From: CAYWXV01 sp964462535
Lineage (GTDB): Bacteria; Bacteroidota; Ignavibacteria; OLB7
Direction: 5' to 3'
DNA: 64,000 nucleotides
Assembly (NCBI GenBank): GCA_964462535.1
Contig: CAYWXV010000014.1
Span: forward strand, 1 to 64,000
Made by a program: the position numbers and the translations under genes. This document shows positions 53,723 to 63,128 of the stretch, in pieces. Below the pieces are notes generated by a model, which worked only from the letters and a program-made list of their open reading frames with translations, was not told the origin of the DNA and made no database searches. Every line of letters starts with the position of its first letter. The stretch's first letter is position 1.

Positions 53723-53729
53723 TAGTTTG
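53723..53729 (+). promoter_or_regulatory. -10-like element of the Crp/Fnr-ric operon
   Basis: TAGTTTG, 21 nt before the ATG at 53750. A start near 53736 would place the dyad centre at about -43, close to the classical -41.5 activator position. Confidence 0.45.
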
Positions 53730-53749
53730 CACACTATCGCTGGTAGCAG

Positions 53750-54394
53750 ATGAATCCCGAATCGACATCCCCATATAGCGGCTTTGAAGGCCCCGTTGTG
53801 CCCGACGACCTTCTCCGTTCACACAACGCAACGTTGTTGAATGTCGATCGCGGCAAGACACTCTTTGAACAGGGCGATCGGGCACTCTATTTCCACCAGG
53901 TGGTTGAGGGGCTGGTGAAGATGATCGTGACGAATGACCGCGGGCGTGAATTCGTACAGGGCTACTTCGCCGCCGGCCAGAGCTTCGGCGAGCCCCCCTT
54001 CTTCCTCCGCGGGGCATATCCCGCTTCCGCAATCACCGTCGAGCCGAGTGCAATCTATCGGATTCGGTACGAGGACTTCCTGCTGTTGCTCAGGTCAGAA
54101 CCCAGGATATGCCTGCGCGTCACAGAGGTTCTGAGTGCCCGCCTCCTCTACAAGGCAATGATGCTGGGAGAGATCGCAGTGGAAGAGGCTGAACACCGAC
54201 TGTCAACGATTATTGAGTACTTCCGCGTAAACGACGGTGTGATGATGTCGGATGCGTTCCGTGTTCCTTTCACCAGGCAACAGTTGGCAGATATGACCGG
54301 CCTGCGCGTCGAGACCGTCATCAGGACCATCAAGGGTATGGAAGAGAAGGGGCTTCTTCGCATCGAGGATGGGAAGATCATCTGGCGCCCCTGA
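53750..54394 (+). CDS. Crp/Fnr-family regulator (DNR/NnrR-like by context)
   Basis: The 214-aa protein has a cyclic-nucleotide-fold effector domain (LFEQGDRALYFHQVVEGLVKM) and a winged helix RQQLADMTGLRVETVIRTIKGME. The recognition helix has Glu and Arg at the contact positions (VETVIR). The N-terminal half has no Cys set for a 4Fe-4S cluster, so it is not a classical oxygen-sensing FNR. Together with the ric gene 34 nt downstream, an NO- or redox-type signal is likely but inferred. Confidence 0.9.
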   Translation: MNPESTSPYSGFEGPVVPDDLLRSHNATLLNVDRGKTLFEQGDRALYFHQVVEGLVKMIVTNDRGREFVQGYFAAGQSFGEPPFFLRGAYPASAITVEPSAIYRIRYEDFLLLLRSEPRICLRVTEVLSARLLYKAMMLGEIAVEEAEHRLSTIIEYFRVNDGVMMSDAFRVPFTRQQLADMTGLRVETVIRTIKGMEEKGLLRIEDGKIIWRP

Positions 54395-54428
54395 ATCGAA
54401 TTCGACAACGGATGAACTGGAGCATACT

Positions 54429-55154
54429 ATGGACACCTCTGCGAACACAATCCGCGACATCGTTACTTCCGACTTTCGAACGGCAGCCGTCTTCCAGAAA
54501 TATGGGCTCGATTTCTGTTGCGGTGGGGGAGTAACCGTTGGCGAGGCTTGTGACGAGGCCGGACTCGATCGGCACCCGATCGAGCGCGAAATCCTGTCGG
54601 TACTCGACACTCCACGAGACGGCACACCAGATTTCAAGTCGTGGGAACTCGACTTCCTTGCCGATTACATTGTATCCAATCACCACTCCTACATCCGTCG
54701 CGTGCTTCCGGTCATGAGACATCATGCCGATAAGGTAGCGCGCGTTCATGGTGTTCGTCATCCCGAAACCGTCGAGATCGCCAGCCTGTTCAACGAGCTT
54801 GCGAATGAGCTGGAGACTCACATGATGAAGGAGGAGGGCATTCTGTTTCCCTACGTCAAGACGTTGGTGGCCGCCGGTCGGCGAGGGGAACCCGTAGTCC
54901 CGCCAATGTTCGGGACAATTGGCAACCCAATCAATGTCATGGAGATAGAGCACGACGCCGCTGGTGAAGCACTCCACGAAATACGGCGCCTCAGCTCAGG
55001 CTACACGCTCCCTGATGATGCCTGCACGACCTACAGCGTCCTATATCAGGAACTGAGCGAGTTCGAGGCCGACCTCCATCGACACGTTCATCTCGAGAAC
55101 AACATTCTCTTCCCACGGACGATCGAGCTGGAGCAAGAGTTGATGGGATCGTAG
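54429..55154 (+). CDS. ric: Ric/YtfE/ScdA-type di-iron iron-sulfur repair protein
   Basis: The 241-aa protein has the N-terminal ScdA-type motif FQKYGLDFCCGGGVTVGEAC and a hemerythrin-like domain: VSNHHSYIRRVLPVM, ETHMMKEEGILFPYV, MEIEHDAAGEAL and RHVHLENNILFPRT, the His/Glu ligands of a di-iron centre. Such proteins repair Fe-S clusters damaged by NO or peroxide. Likely co-transcribed with the Crp/Fnr regulator. Confidence 0.94.
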   Translation: MDTSANTIRDIVTSDFRTAAVFQKYGLDFCCGGGVTVGEACDEAGLDRHPIEREILSVLDTPRDGTPDFKSWELDFLADYIVSNHHSYIRRVLPVMRHHADKVARVHGVRHPETVEIASLFNELANELETHMMKEEGILFPYVKTLVAAGRRGEPVVPPMFGTIGNPINVMEIEHDAAGEALHEIRRLSSGYTLPDDACTTYSVLYQELSEFEADLHRHVHLENNILFPRTIELEQELMGS

Positions 55155-55181
55155 GGAGTGCGGAGTCGCGGTAGAGTCGGG

Positions 55182-55937
55182 CTACGAGGTTGCGGCAATC
55201 CCCGCGACGACGACAACAGCGGCCAGAGTTTCGATGATGCCGATACGTTTCAACGGGAGCTCCTGCCAACGCTGGAGCTCCGCGTGTATTATTCCCAGTC
55301 GAACCCAGGCAAGCCCCATCGGAAGGAGGAGTGGAACGGGTGGTACGCCCAGCGCTGTGAGCGCTACGAGGGCCACGGTCGCACCAATGTGATACAGGAC
55401 ACCCGGACCTGCACCGACTGCACTCGTGATGCGGAGTCGCACGACAAAGATTGAGGCGCAGAACCAGGACGCAACCATCGCCCATGTTGACAGCAGGGCA
55501 AGGACTGTTGCGTCGGGGTTCGAGGTGAGGAGCGTCGCGGGCGTTATGAGAGTGGCAGCCAGGAATCCCGTGATCGACAGCGCGATCATTGACACCCGTC
55601 TGTGAACACCAATTCCGTAGACGATTGCAAGAACCAGTCCGAGTGCGGCGATGATGGCGACGGGAGGTGTGCTCGCGATTATGACCCCGCCACCCGCGAT
55701 GACGGAAACGGCAAGCAACGGAATCACGACCCGATCGTGTGTTTGAAGTCGAGGAATGCGTCCACCTATTCGGCTACGGAGCAGGTCGCGCGCGGGGGCA
55801 ACCAGGAAGAGCGCGAGCGTCGTGACCACCAACAGGAGAATCGCTGCTCCCCAGTTGCGATTGCGCGCAACGACCAGCCCGGTCAACCAACAGCTGGCGA
55901 CGACGACGTATAATCCGTGTTCACGCGGGATCTTCAT
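55182..55937 (-). CDS. YwiC-like membrane protein
   Basis: The 251-aa protein starts MKIPREHGLYVVVASCWLTG, the hallmark of YwiC-like proteins, and has about eight membrane segments. In Bacillus the ywiC gene sits beside narK and fnr in the nitrate respiration region, so this neighbourhood echoes a known linkage. Function is unknown. ATG 55937 is used; an open frame upstream to 56009 lacks family similarity. Confidence 0.85.
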   Translation of the reverse strand: MKIPREHGLYVVVASCWLTGLVVARNRNWGAAILLLVVTTLALFLVAPARDLLRSRIGGRIPRLQTHDRVVIPLLAVSVIAGGGVIIASTPPVAIIAALGLVLAIVYGIGVHRRVSMIALSITGFLAATLITPATLLTSNPDATVLALLSTWAMVASWFCASIFVVRLRITSAVGAGPGVLYHIGATVALVALTALGVPPVPLLLPMGLAWVRLGIIHAELQRWQELPLKRIGIIETLAAVVVVAGIAATS

Positions 55938-56161
55938 TCGTTGCGACAATCTAGGAACCGACGAGGCGACGACGCGACCGGCCGGTTGAGTTTCCACACC
56001 TCGTGACAACTCTTCTCACTTGCGGAGGCGATGTTTGTCGCACGCACAGAAAGCGATGGTCGTCTATACGCAGCGAGCGGCGGTCCGCCTACGCGACCTC
56101 CAACCGTTGCCCCCCCGGCAGGCGACTCAAGTTTAACCTCCGACTCCCCACCTGCTTGATC

Positions 56162-56803
56162 ATGGACTCCCTACTTGCCGACATGCGCCGCGACTACAGT
56201 GCCCGCGAATTGAATGAGGCAGATGTTGACCCCGATCCAATCAATCAGTTCCGGACGTGGTTCCAGGAGGCAGTTGCGACCGAGGTGCTTGACCCAAACG
56301 CAATGGCGCTCGCGACTGCCGGTCGGGATGGCAGGCCCGCTGTTCGAATTGTGCTGTTGAAGGAGATCAGCCATGGCGGCTTCGTGTTCTTTACCAACTA
56401 CGAGAGCAGCAAGGGGAGGGACCTCCTGGAGAATCCGTATGCGTCCCTCTGTTTCTGGTGGGGTGAGTTGATGCGACAGGTGCGAATAGAAGGAAAGGTG
56501 GAGCGTGTTCTATCTGAAGAATCCGATGCCTATTTCGCCAGTCGTCCACTGGAGAGTCGCCTGGCGGCCTGGGCTTCGGATCAGAGTAGCGTCATTGCCG
56601 ACCGACCCGTTCTGGAACACCGTATGCAGAAGATGAAGGAATGCTACGCGGACGAAGACGTTCCTCGACCGCCATACTGGGGTGGGTATCGCTTGATCGC
56701 CGACTCGATCGAGTTTTGGCAGGGACGCCCCAGTCGTCTTCACGATCGCCTGCAGTACCGAATGCAGGACGGAACGTGGACGATGCGTCGACTGGCCCCG
56801 TAA
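56162..56803 (+). CDS. pdxH: Pyridoxamine 5'-phosphate oxidase
   Basis: The 213-aa FMN enzyme shows MALATAGRDGRPAVRIVLLKE, FFTNYESSKGRDLLENPYAS, VEGKVE-type strand RIEGKVERVL and the C-terminal PYWGGYRLIADSIEFWQGR. It converts PNP/PMP to pyridoxal 5'-phosphate, the cofactor of LysA among others. ATG 56162 gives the family start; the open frame upstream is not conserved. Confidence 0.95.
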   Translation: MDSLLADMRRDYSARELNEADVDPDPINQFRTWFQEAVATEVLDPNAMALATAGRDGRPAVRIVLLKEISHGGFVFFTNYESSKGRDLLENPYASLCFWWGELMRQVRIEGKVERVLSEESDAYFASRPLESRLAAWASDQSSVIADRPVLEHRMQKMKECYADEDVPRPPYWGGYRLIADSIEFWQGRPSRLHDRLQYRMQDGTWTMRRLAP

Positions 56804-56927
56804 GGTCACACCGGAGTCGGCAGTCTTGCGCGTCTCATCGTAACGTCGACGGCGCCATCACACTACGCGTGTCGGCAGGGCGACGCTGTCAGGTGCCCCC
56901 GTGTCCACAATAGCCGTCTGGAACGGG

Positions 56928-57677
56928 TCACAACTCGTCCGCAATGTCTCGCATTTCAAGACAGTCCTCGCTCAGGGCCAGGTACTGCCTCTCGGCCCCC
57001 AGCCAGCTTCCCAGGTTGACGTATGTACCGCCGTCATAGTCCACTCGTTTGACCTTGTGACTATGACCCATTACCACCAGCTCGAACCCCTCCTCTAGAA
57101 TCTTCCGCTCGGCGAACGCGTGGAGTCCATCCGATTCCCCCGGACGTTCGCCCGCATAGTGCTTCCTGTTGGTGTAATCTCGACTTCGATGTGAGGCCCT
57201 TGCCGCAACGCCGATACCGATATCAGGGTGAATCATCCGGAAAGCGAACCGGGATACCCTGTTCCGGAGAACCTTCTTGAGTATCAGATACCCCGTGTCG
57301 TTGAAGGCCTTCCCATCACCATGTGAGATGTAGCAACGTTTCCCCGCCATCGTGATAGGCAGGTCGTCGTGGTGCACGGTCACTCCCAATTCCACTTGAA
57401 AGAAATCGCGATGCCCGAAATCGTGATTGCCGATGACATAGTCGATAGGTATGCCGGCGTCGATAACGGATGCCAGGGCCCCCAACGTCCGGACAAAGCC
57501 CCGCGGGATGACTGTTCTGTAGTCGAACCAGTAGTCGAAAAGATCGCCGACAATGAAGAGACGCTCGATACGATCCCTTCTGCACTTTGCAAGAAAGCCG
57601 ACGACGGCCTCCTCGCGCTCACGAGAAGCCTCGGGCGTACCCAGCCCGAGATGAACGTCGGAGAATAAGTAGATCAC
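56928..57677 (-). CDS. LpxH-like UDP-2,3-diacylglucosamine hydrolase
   Basis: The 249-aa metallophosphoesterase has SDVHLGLG, VGDLFDYWFDY, IGNHDFGHRD, ISHGDGKA and VMGHSHKVKR, the full set of metal ligands in LpxH-type enzymes of lipid A synthesis. A GTG at 57677 starts it, 1 nt after the upstream gene's stop. A paralogue role cannot be ruled out, because LpxH relatives are common. Confidence 0.9.
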   Translation of the reverse strand: MIYLFSDVHLGLGTPEASREREEAVVGFLAKCRRDRIERLFIVGDLFDYWFDYRTVIPRGFVRTLGALASVIDAGIPIDYVIGNHDFGHRDFFQVELGVTVHHDDLPITMAGKRCYISHGDGKAFNDTGYLILKKVLRNRVSRFAFRMIHPDIGIGVAARASHRSRDYTNRKHYAGERPGESDGLHAFAERKILEEGFELVVMGHSHKVKRVDYDGGTYVNLGSWLGAERQYLALSEDCLEMRDIADEL

Positions 57678-57678
57678 G

Positions 57679-60651
57679 TCAGCGAAAGAGGGTAAACGTT
57701 GCCGTCATGGCGTCGCCCGAGTCAGTCGTCAAACGGACGACGTACAAGCCCTGACTGAGACTCGATGTCTCGACGGGATACGAAGTCAGGCCCGTCCCTA
57801 ACGTTCCATCGTGCACGAGCCGGATGCGCCGACCCAGTTGATCGAAAATCTCCACGCGGGCCGATCCCGACCGCGCCATTGCCACATCGACGACGCACCG
57901 ATCTGTCACGACGTTTGGCCGAACGGAGAGTGCACACATCTCGATGCGCGTATCATCCGCGGACGCACTTGGATCGACGGCAAGATCGACCGCGAACCAG
58001 ACGGCGTGCGTCTGGCGTTGGTCGATGGTCGCGCTGATTCCGTTCCCCTTTCGGACGACGCGAATCGGGTCGCCCAGCGGCCGGCCCGTCGAGTCGAGCG
58101 GTTGGATGTTCGCAACGTTCACACTGTCGGCAGGCCGGAAATTCAGTCTGACCTGGACCGGATCTACGACCATCGGTCCGCTCCCCCAGATGTCGGCGTA
58201 CGACGAATCGACCCAACGCATCCCCTGTCGTTCGGCGCGCGAGACGATTGTGAGAAACGACCTGCCGGGCTGATCCAGTCGATTCGCTGTGTCAGTAGCC
58301 GCCCAGAGTATCGTGGCCGTTTCGTTGACAGTGAGAAGCGTGATGTCCAGGTTTCGGAGAGCGATACCCCCTGCACGATAAAGACTGCCACTCGCGCCTT
58401 GAACACGAGGTGCATCGATCTGAATGTCCCCGCGTTGAAACTCCCAGAGGATCTCTCGTGTGTCCGATTGCACTTCGCCAGGCACACCAGAGGGGAATCC
58501 GAGGTCGGGTAACTGAGAGAACTCACTGGCGTTCGTCGAGTCAATGACGATCCGGTAAAGGGCAGGACCGAATCCAGGGAACCCGCCCGGCACACCATAG
58601 TACCCCCAGAGAGGCTCGAACCGCGGGTAGAGCCGAACCTGCCTCGAGGTCCGTTGAAGCGCCAGAGTGGTGGTCGCCTGCTTCAATAGACTATTACGGA
58701 GCATCAGGGCAGCGACGGGCGACATCGCTTCGATTACAGGATTGTATCGCCCGTCGTAGTGTCTAAGGGAGTCTACAGCGTGTGACGGGCGTATCGTTCC
58801 CTCATCAGTGTATTTCTCGATCGTCACACCATCCCAACCCTGATGCAACGCGTACGCGGGCATCATGGTCATCGATTCTGCCTGATACCGATTTGGGTAT
58901 GGATGACTGAAGTGTGCAAGGAAGGGAATGTTCTTGCGGGTCAGTCCGGCCAGGCTGAACAGAGCTCCGGCGTATTCTGCCCTGAGCGGTGAGTAGTTGA
59001 AGACCTGCCATGGGTGGTCGTTTGCAAAGACATAGTCCCAGTACCCCGTCCCCGATATCACCTGACTCGAACCACTGACATCGTTCTCGAGGAACCCGGA
59101 CGCCCAGTAGTTGGACGCGCCCGTGGTCAATTGGCGGGCACCGATCGAATCTCGCACGTATGACATCATGCCCTCCAGATACGATCGCTCCAGGCCGAGG
59201 TAGAAGTCAGTCTGATCAATCAGACGCTGTTCCGTGACCGCATAGTTCGCGTCGTGTCTCCAGGGAATCCTTGCAACGTTCACGCCCTCGAGTGACTCGT
59301 TCGCAGTCAAACCGACCAGGGGAATCTCGCGGAGCACGATATCGTCGAGGAGCAGGTCACCATCGACCTCACCGAAATAGAAGATCAGATTGGCTGGAGC
59401 GGACGATGAAATCGGGACATGAAAGGAGCGTGAGTATTCACTCCACCATGGAGTGACGTCGAAGCTCGCACTAAGGCCCGCACCGAGGCCGGATTCACTG
59501 TTGTATGTATTGACGATGAGCCTGCGGCCGGTTGGGTTTGAACACTTGGCCTTGAAGGAGAGAGTATATGCCTTGCCGAATTGAAGTGGAACAAACTCCC
59601 TCATGTAGCCTGTGTAGATATTGCCCTGCGTGCCCCGAACGCGAAGCTTGGCGGCGAGTATCCCTTCGGGCGTGGAGTCGGCCTGCGTGAGGATCGTGGT
59701 GACGTTGGTGCCATCGTACCCTTGAATTTCCCAGAAGCGGTCGAACTCCCCTTCGAAGCCCCCTTCGGAAACCACGTTAGGGCCACCGCTGTCGGGTACC
59801 GCCGACTTCCAGGCGCTCGTCAATGCAGCGGTGTTTCCGTAACGACGCGTCAGATAGTCAATCCACAGCGTGTCAAGTCTTCGGCTGTGCCTCCACGAGA
59901 ACCCGTACTGGCCCGATCTGTACTCAGTGTAGTTGATACGGTAGAGCGAGATCAAGCTCCCTTCGTGAGCCATCTCGAGCACTGCAATCCCGGGTTCATT
60001 CTTGTAGGCGTTGCCAGTGAAGGGGTTCACGTGATCGAGGATGGCGCGGGCAACGACTCGATGCACCTGAGCGGCCCCTGGATAGAGATAGTTGAGCGAC
60101 TTGTCCAGGTAGAGGGCGCTGTCTGCGTCACCGCCCAGGTCGCCCGAGGTTGGTACCCGTGCCGACTGCAATGGCAGGTAGACGTAGATGCCGTTCTCGA
60201 ACAACTGCGCCACGAACCAGTCAAACCGGCGCATACGCCCAGCGTGAATTGATCGGAAGCCGTTTGCGTCGTCCAGGATCGTGACGTCGGGCGTTAGCCA
60301 TCCATAAGCATGGTCGAAATAGCGCAGGCGGACGAGGTTGACTCCGATCTTCCGAAGGTGGCGCGCCGTTGCCATGGCGGTGGCACTGTCGGGAAAGCAT
60401 GCACCAGCTTCCAACGTGGTTCCGAAGAACCGGGCGGGGGTGCCGTCAGAAAATCGGAGGCGCCCGTTGGGCGAGCGCTCGATAAAGCCATTGGTGCCAG
60501 CGCGCTCCCGCGGGAACGACGGTAACCAGGACGATTCCGTTGTGTCGAGAGGATCAACCCCGTACGCAACACCGTTCTCGATGCCGATCGTTTGCGACTT
60601 TGCAACGAGCAATGGGGCCAGCAGGAGTACGACGGTAATGATTCGCTTCAT
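57679..60651 (-). CDS. Glycoside-hydrolase-like secreted protein with T9SS sorting domain
   Basis: The 990-aa protein has a signal peptide (ITVVLLLAPLLVAKSQ). A TIM-barrel-like first half (FFGTTLEAGACFPDS, HLRKIGVNLVRLRYFDH, NEPGIAVLEMAHEGS) resembles clan GH-A; NEP and the following Glu residues are the expected acid/base region. A middle CBM4/9-like jelly roll (EGGFEGEFDRFWEIQG, YTLSFKAKCSN) and a T9SS domain (VEIFDQLGRRIRLV .. GLYVVRLTTDSG) follow. The substrate is unknown. It is probably co-transcribed with the LpxH-like gene downstream. Confidence 0.82.
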   Translation of the reverse strand: MKRIITVVLLLAPLLVAKSQTIGIENGVAYGVDPLDTTESSWLPSFPRERAGTNGFIERSPNGRLRFSDGTPARFFGTTLEAGACFPDSATAMATARHLRKIGVNLVRLRYFDHAYGWLTPDVTILDDANGFRSIHAGRMRRFDWFVAQLFENGIYVYLPLQSARVPTSGDLGGDADSALYLDKSLNYLYPGAAQVHRVVARAILDHVNPFTGNAYKNEPGIAVLEMAHEGSLISLYRINYTEYRSGQYGFSWRHSRRLDTLWIDYLTRRYGNTAALTSAWKSAVPDSGGPNVVSEGGFEGEFDRFWEIQGYDGTNVTTILTQADSTPEGILAAKLRVRGTQGNIYTGYMREFVPLQFGKAYTLSFKAKCSNPTGRRLIVNTYNSESGLGAGLSASFDVTPWWSEYSRSFHVPISSSAPANLIFYFGEVDGDLLLDDIVLREIPLVGLTANESLEGVNVARIPWRHDANYAVTEQRLIDQTDFYLGLERSYLEGMMSYVRDSIGARQLTTGASNYWASGFLENDVSGSSQVISGTGYWDYVFANDHPWQVFNYSPLRAEYAGALFSLAGLTRKNIPFLAHFSHPYPNRYQAESMTMMPAYALHQGWDGVTIEKYTDEGTIRPSHAVDSLRHYDGRYNPVIEAMSPVAALMLRNSLLKQATTTLALQRTSRQVRLYPRFEPLWGYYGVPGGFPGFGPALYRIVIDSTNASEFSQLPDLGFPSGVPGEVQSDTREILWEFQRGDIQIDAPRVQGASGSLYRAGGIALRNLDITLLTVNETATILWAATDTANRLDQPGRSFLTIVSRAERQGMRWVDSSYADIWGSGPMVVDPVQVRLNFRPADSVNVANIQPLDSTGRPLGDPIRVVRKGNGISATIDQRQTHAVWFAVDLAVDPSASADDTRIEMCALSVRPNVVTDRCVVDVAMARSGSARVEIFDQLGRRIRLVHDGTLGTGLTSYPVETSSLSQGLYVVRLTTDSGDAMTATFTLFR

Positions 60652-61018
60652 GGAGTGTCTGCTTTCTCTCTGGGTTGGCGTTCTGGGACCGAAGAAGATA
60701 CGAGAATGGGGGGTTGGCACGGTCGGATCGATGCCGCCCATGGTGACTGGCTGGACCATGCGGCTGACGGGAATGAACCACTGCAAATGGGGACGCCGGT
60801 CCCCCTTTCATCCACATCCAATTGTTGGCCGTTCGTATCGGTTTCGTCTTATATTGTCGCCCCGACCCAATCGAAGACCGTGTTGGCAGATGTCCCTCCG
60901 ACCACCCCCTCCCGGGGGATGGGTCCCGCTCCTGCATGATGGCTGCCCCTCGGCTTCGTTCCCCGCAAGCAAACGGATCGTTTGAACTGAAGACCATTCA
61001 ATTCGAGAGGATAACCCG
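60652..61018. other. Intergenic region between the glycosidase-like gene and yejA
   Basis: About 370 nt lie between divergent genes. It contains a plausible TTG (60825-60827) and TATATTG (60850-60856) for the yejA direction and nothing else I can support. Confidence 0.4.
60825..60856 (+). promoter_or_regulatory. Possible yejA promoter
   Basis: TTG and TATATTG separated by about 22 nt, 160 nt upstream of the ATG. The -7 element matches others in the window; the -33 match is short, so confidence is low. Confidence 0.3.
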
Positions 61019-63049
61019 ATGATGCATTCCGCAAGGAGCCTGAGGGGGGCGTGGCTTGCCCTCATGGCCGTGTCGCTTATTGCCGCTGGCTGTGGCGGCG
61101 GAAAGAAACAGGACGATCAGGGAATCGGCGGCGGTGCCTCGATGGCGGTGACCACAGAGGATAAGTTCAAGGTCCCGCCGGGTGCGGATCCTTCGGTCCC
61201 GGCGGATCAGGGGGGAAACGGGTTCGACGACATCGCTGCAGCGCAGGGGTGGAAGACGGGGACGCTTACTGAGGAACAGTTCAAACTGATCGCGGACGAG
61301 AACGCCAAGAAGGGGGGGATGCTCAAGTTCGCCGTCTCTGAATTTCCGGCCACCTTTCGGCAGTATGGAAAGGACGAGAATTCGTCCACCACACGTTTGA
61401 TCAACAACATGGTATACGAGAGTCTCATCGGGATCAATCCGATGACATACGACTTTCTTCCGTCTCTAGCCTCGCATTGGAAGGTCGACGCTGATGGGCA
61501 GACGTACTGGTACCGCATCAATCCCAACGCGCGCTTCTCGGACGGCCACCCAGTTACCACCGATGATGTACTGGCGACGTACAAGCTCGCTATGGACTCC
61601 ACGATCCTCAGTCCGTACACGAACTCGTTCTATCAGGAATTCGATGCCCCCGTGGCAGTGAGCAAGTACATCTTCAAGGTTCGTTCCAAGGAAAAGATGT
61701 GGAGGAACATGCTCGGCTTTGGCGGCACTACGATTCTTCCGGCGCACGTTATCGGCAACCTCAGTGGGACGCAGTATCTGGAGAAGTATCAGTATGAGAT
61801 GGTCCCGGGAACAGGACCCTACATTGTGCTGCCGAAGGACGTCGAGAAGCAGAAATCCGTCACTATGACGCGGCGCACGAACTGGTGGGCCAAGGACGAG
61901 CGCGCCAACAGGGGACAGATGAACTTCGACAAGATTCGCATGGAAGTCGTGAGAGAGGAACGCCTCATGCTTGAGAAGTTCAAGAAGGGGGAACTGGATC
62001 TCTACATCGTCTCGCGGGCTCAGTGGTGGCGAGAGGAGTTCGACTACGACGAGATCAAGAGGGGGATCGTACAGAAGCGTCGTGTCTTCAACGACAATCC
62101 GGTCGGCGTCTCCGGCTTCGTCTTTAACATGCGTGAGGAGCCGTTCAACGACCCGCGCGTCCGCGAGGCCTTCATCCTCCTTTTCAATCGTGAGAAGCTC
62201 GTTGAGAAGCTGATGTTCAACCAGTATATCCTAACGGACTCCTACTACCCCAACTCCGTCTATGAGAACCCCAATAACCCGAGGTTCAGGTACAATCCGC
62301 AACGTGCGTCCCAGCTTCTGGCCGAGGCGGGCTACAACCAGCGGAACAGCGAGGGTATTCTTGTCAAGAACGGAAAGCCATTCGTCATTGAGCTGGCGAT
62401 CACGGAGGGGATGGAGCGAATCGTAACGCCGGTACAGCAGGATCTGAAGGATGCCGGTATCATGATGAAGCTTCGAAACATCGATGGCCCATCGAACTTC
62501 AAGCTGATGAACGAGCGGAAGTTCAAGATCGCGTGGATCAACTGGGGTGCCACGTTGTTCCCAAATCCGAAGAGTTCGTATCGCTCGGACTTCGCCGACG
62601 TCCCGAACACGAATAACCTTGCCGGTTTCAAGAATGCGCGCGCCGACGAGCTTATCGAAGCCGAGCAGGTCGACTTCGATGTGAACCGGAGGATTGCGAT
62701 GCTCCGTGAGCTCGACAGCATTCTGATGGAGTCGCGGCAGTACGCCCTCGCGTGGTACGGTCCATACACGCGCATGGTGTACTGGAACAAGTTTGGTCAA
62801 CCTGAATTCTACTTGGGGCGCGTGAGCGACTGGTACGAATACATACTGCCGGGGTGGTGGTACGATCCCGAGAAGGCCGAGACGATGAACAAGGGGAGGA
62901 AGGACAAGTCGGTCACCATGCCTGTCGGTGAGACGGACGTGATGTTCTGGCCGAACTACAACAAGACCCATCCTCCTGTCCTCTCGATCAGCGCAACGCA
63001 GGCCGTACAGAGCGGAGGGGATTCGACAGCCAAACCTGACATAAAGTAG
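61019..63049 (+). CDS. YejA-like ABC substrate-binding lipoprotein
   Basis: The 676-aa lipoprotein (lipobox LIAAGC) is a family 5 (peptide/opine) binding protein: SLASHWKVDADGQTYWYRI, GFVFNMREEPFNDPRVREAF and TDSYYPNSVYENPNN. The GFVFN..PFNDPRVREA..TDSYYPNS series is close to YejA, whose transporter imports microcin C and peptides. It is longer than the usual family 5 length because of an N-terminal extension (about residues 35-110). A hairpin separates it from the permease gene. Confidence 0.92.
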   Translation: MMHSARSLRGAWLALMAVSLIAAGCGGGKKQDDQGIGGGASMAVTTEDKFKVPPGADPSVPADQGGNGFDDIAAAQGWKTGTLTEEQFKLIADENAKKGGMLKFAVSEFPATFRQYGKDENSSTTRLINNMVYESLIGINPMTYDFLPSLASHWKVDADGQTYWYRINPNARFSDGHPVTTDDVLATYKLAMDSTILSPYTNSFYQEFDAPVAVSKYIFKVRSKEKMWRNMLGFGGTTILPAHVIGNLSGTQYLEKYQYEMVPGTGPYIVLPKDVEKQKSVTMTRRTNWWAKDERANRGQMNFDKIRMEVVREERLMLEKFKKGELDLYIVSRAQWWREEFDYDEIKRGIVQKRRVFNDNPVGVSGFVFNMREEPFNDPRVREAFILLFNREKLVEKLMFNQYILTDSYYPNSVYENPNNPRFRYNPQRASQLLAEAGYNQRNSEGILVKNGKPFVIELAITEGMERIVTPVQQDLKDAGIMMKLRNIDGPSNFKLMNERKFKIAWINWGATLFPNPKSSYRSDFADVPNTNNLAGFKNARADELIEAEQVDFDVNRRIAMLRELDSILMESRQYALAWYGPYTRMVYWNKFGQPEFYLGRVSDWYEYILPGWWYDPEKAETMNKGRKDKSVTMPVGETDVMFWPNYNKTHPPVLSISATQAVQSGGDSTAKPDIK

Positions 63050-63060
63050 ATCCAAGAGAA

Positions 63061-63093
63061 AGGCGGGGAACTCAGCGTTCGAGTTCCCCGCCT
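63061..63093 (+). terminator. Hairpin between yejA and yejB
   Basis: A perfect 13-bp stem (63061-63073/63081-63093, AGGCGGGGAACTC/GAGTTCCCCGCCT) with a 7-nt loop lies 11 nt after the yejA stop. Without a U-tract it may act as partial terminator or mRNA-stabilising element, yielding more binding protein than permease. Confidence 0.6.
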
Positions 63094-63128
63094 GTCAGTG
63101 GAGTCAACGAGCGTATCCTCCATACACC

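Noticed and set aside
53750..54394. Classical oxygen-sensing FNR with a 4Fe-4S cluster
   Set aside because: The N-terminal half lacks the four conserved Cys residues required for the cluster.
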